Source: Solirubrobacterales bacterium (GTDB lineage: Bacteria > Actinomycetota > Thermoleophilia > Solirubrobacterales > Solirubrobacteraceae). From it: a stretch of DNA of 7,815 nucleotides. The stretch covers positions 1 through 7,815 of the forward strand of contig PLYX01000013.1 of the NCBI GenBank assembly GCA_003151895.1, given 5' to 3'. Below the pieces are notes generated by a model. It searched no databases. It was not told the DNA's origin and saw only the letters and a program-made list of their open reading frames with translations. Of this stretch, positions 7,101 to 7,815 are shown piece after piece. The position numbers were made by a program, and so were the translations under genes. How positions within the stretch are numbered: the stretch's first letter is position 1; every line of letters starts with the position of its first letter.

Positions 7101-7815
7101 TCGGCAGCAGCGAAGGCGCATCCTCGAACGTGTCGGTCCCGTTCGCGGTCACGAACTGCGCGGCGCTGAAGTTCGCCCCGAAATTCACGGTCTCCACGAG
7201 CGGGAAAACGAGCAAAGCCAAGGGCGCGAGCCTGACCGCGACGCTCACCTACCCCAAGGCCGCACAGGGCACGCAAACAAACATCGCGCGCGTGAAGGTC
7301 GACCTTCCCAAGCAACTCCCGTCACGGCTGACGACGCTGCAGAAGGCGTGCACGAGCAAGCAGTTCGAAGCCAACCCGGCCAACTGCCCGGCGGCGTCGA
7401 AGATCGGGTACGCGAAGGTCACGACCCCGTTGTTGCCGGTGCCATTGGAAGGTCCGGCGATCTTCGTCTCCCACGGCGGCGAAGCGTTCCCGAGCCTGAC
7501 GATGGTCCTGCAGGGGTATGGGGTGACCGTCGACCTGGTGGGAACGACGTTCATCAGCAAAGCCGGGATCACTAGCACGACGTTCAAGACCGTCCCCGAC
7601 ACCCCGTTCAGCACGTTCGGGCTGACGCTTCCCCAGGGCAAGTTCTCCGCGCTGGCGGCGAACGGCAACCTCTGCAAATCGAAGCTGGCGATGCCGACCG
7701 AATTCCTCGCCCAAAACGGCCTGAAGATCAACGAGTCCACCCCGATCGGCGTGAGCGGCTGCTCAACCGGCATTTCGATCGTGAGCCACAAGATCAAGGG
7801 TCGTACGCTGACCGT
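4130..7815 (+). CDS. Large secreted repeat protein, DUF11-like domain plus four repeats (3' partial)
   Basis: The frame opens with ATG at 4130 and runs without a stop through 1228 codons to the window edge, so the C-terminus is missing. Residues 1-45 are an export signal: a basic start (KPRLAMDPKPRRG), a hydrophobic core at 21-40, and ASAAS near the cleavage site. A second ATG at 4166 (residue 13) would still leave a signal peptide. Residues 47-155 begin PWWHLGIAARPTNIQAG, a phrase I recall from large Thermoleophilia surface proteins. Residues 160-290 resemble a DUF11-type beta sandwich. From about 295 to 1211 come four divergent repeats, with a spacer (484-557) after the first. Their shared marks are 'PFxPSLT', 'LPAGL', 'CPxxSKIG' and 'TPLL..PL.G'. 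The 20 mature cysteines form successive pairs. No catalytic motif is visible. It probably acts with the propeller protein encoded two bases upstream. After residue 1211 it continues (SIVSHKIKGRTLT) where the upstream paralogue ends in a basic tail, so a further domain probably lies outside the window. Confidence 0.88.
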   Translation, partial: MFTTTNSKPRLAMDPKPRRGTALCVAAIAAFSLCGLIGASAASAASPWWHLGIAARPTNIQAGVAKSEVQEISVPSEAVFELLVEGKSAGEFGTEPYAAFFGLKEPTAANVQQGLEGVYGKGNVLVTREPGVGAPLIVTSVGERAERAVPAIGIASEPLLGAVQAKVLTSGHADGEIVFTAANLGDAPANGEASTVRIADRLPAHLQAVSVEGVAGNTSFSPGPVTCSIENAGKTVGCSYANTLVAYDQIEVRVGVLVEAGASGSEINEASISGGEAPSASIHRPVAIGGEETKFGIENYELTPEAEGGAAVTQAGSHPFQLTTTLALNENGKEESAAPPKDLSFKWPPGLIGNPTAIPRCTLGQFLRFEGVKLLNGCPPQSAVGVAIVTIREPAGNLGTAAAYPLTVPLFNLEPEKGEPARFGFLAPGTPVVIDASVRTGSDYGITVKTDNISETAAFLKAEVVVWGAPGEASHDASRGNGCVRSSIEHENLPCQPLEEQHPSAFLSLPTSCPKTSSGEPEALTSIVEGDSWAEPHPAEPVHASATLGPFDGCNQIPFEPSLTVTPNGTAGSTPTGLTTDVHVPQEDSLSPNGIAEGDVQNITVALPAGLALNPAAADGLAACTEAQIGYQGKAADGTDLFNAGEPSCPDSSKVGNVTITTPVLAHPLTGYVYLAAPQNFTGAPQENPFESLVAMYLVARDPVSGVLVKLPGSVALSGTGQITATFNDTPQVPFEDASLEFYGGDRAPLATPARCGSYATNAVFTPWSLQEGGSPTPASASFNIESGPNGSACPGSSLPFAPSLTAGTTNVNAGAFSPLTTTITREDGQQDISSVKLHLPAGLSGILAGVKLCPEAQANAGTCGQESKIGSTIVSVGLGGDSYTVTGGEVFLTEKIAGTPADAPFGLSIVNPAVAGPFNLGKVVVRARIEVDPHTTELTATTNSEAEGHAIPHILDGIPLQIKHVNVTVERKGFTFNPTSCAAKTITGSVGSSEGASSNVSVPFAVTNCAALKFAPKFTVSTSGKTSKAKGASLTATLTYPKAAQGTQTNIARVKVDLPKQLPSRLTTLQKACTSKQFEANPANCPAASKIGYAKVTTPLLPVPLEGPAIFVSHGGEAFPSLTMVLQGYGVTVDLVGTTFISKAGITSTTFKTVPDTPFSTFGLTLPQGKFSALAANGNLCKSKLAMPTEFLAQNGLKINESTPIGVSGCSTGISIVSHKIKGRTLT
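5012..5578 (+). repeat. Protein repeat 1 of 4 (most divergent copy)
   Basis: Residues 295-483 of the second large protein. The recognisable core is DLSFKWPPGLIGNPTAIPRC followed by CPPQSAVGVAIVTI, which lines up with LPAGLALNP and CPDSSKVGNVTITTP of repeat 2. The usual SKIG is replaced by SAVG. Copies match as protein only; I see no long DNA identity between them. Edges are approximate. Confidence 0.5.
5801..6436 (+). repeat. Protein repeat 2 of 4 (best preserved copy)
   Basis: Residues 558-769 of the second large protein. In order it shows PFEPSLTVTP, ITVALPAGLALNP, CPDSSKVGNVTITTP, PLTGYVYLAAPQN, NPFESLVAMYLVA, ITATFNDTPQVPFED and RAPLATPARCGSY. This copy is the best guide for building a family profile. 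Edges are approximate. Confidence 0.6.
6527..7159 (+). repeat. Protein repeat 3 of 4
   Basis: Residues 800-1010 of the second large protein. It starts PFAPSLTAGTTNVNAGAFSP, then VKLHLPAGLSGILAGVKLC, SKIGSTIVSVGLG and GGEVFLTEKI, and ends with FTFNPTSCAAKTITG. Order and spacing follow repeat 2, with the VYLAAP strand replaced by VFLTEK. Confidence 0.6.
7169..7762 (+). repeat. Protein repeat 4 of 4
   Basis: Residues 1014-1211 of the second large protein. It shows KFAPKFTVSTSGK, VKVDLPKQLPSRL, CPAASKIGYAKVTTPLLP and PLEGPAIFVS, and closes with LAQNGLKINESTPIGVSGC. That closing segment is what matches the broken gene end at 224-280, which fixes the remnant as a paralogue of this protein rather than of the propeller protein. 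Confidence 0.6.

Overview
The window is a high-GC (by eye roughly 60-65%), plus-strand stretch holding two large secreted or surface proteins and the broken end of a third gene. Domain types and stock phrases point to an actinobacterium of the class Thermoleophilia (Solirubrobacterales-like). The clues are an NHL propeller joined to an Fn3-like 'NPxG..TxYxFEYG' module, the 'LPDGRAWELVSPPDK' linker, and a Lys/Arg tail with 'SLTRAQKLAKALKAC'. This placement rests on recall of protein families, not on a marker gene. The glutamate codon GAA is strongly preferred over GAG, which is unusual for such a GC-rich sequence.

Layout. Positions 1-171 contain no reading frame I can support, only one small GC hairpin. 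Positions about 172-340 hold a degenerate 3' end of a gene whose last residues closely match the fourth repeat of the second large protein; it appears frameshifted and has no start. A 64-base gap with a short AC repeat follows. The first complete gene (405-4127, 1240 codons) encodes an exported protein: signal peptide, six-bladed NHL-like propeller, Fn3-like domain, a long TolB/PD40-like second propeller, and a tail of about 54 residues with 23 Lys/Arg and no acidic residue. Two bases later a second gene starts at 4130 and stays open to the window end (1228 codons seen, 3' end missing). It encodes a signal peptide, a family-typical N-terminal region, a DUF11-like domain, then four divergent copies of a beta-rich repeat of about 190-210 residues.

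Working together. The 2-base gap implies co-transcription and probably translational coupling. Both products carry export signals and cysteines in even numbers, mostly as close pairs (24 and 20 in the mature regions), so both are likely disulfide-stabilised outside the membrane. The propeller protein may sit on the cell wall through its basic tail, and the repeat protein may be a filament or stalk-like partner. No enzyme active site is visible in either. The upstream remnant suggests this propeller-repeat pair belongs to a tandemly duplicated array. No RNA gene, CRISPR array, insertion sequence, origin or defence gene was seen.
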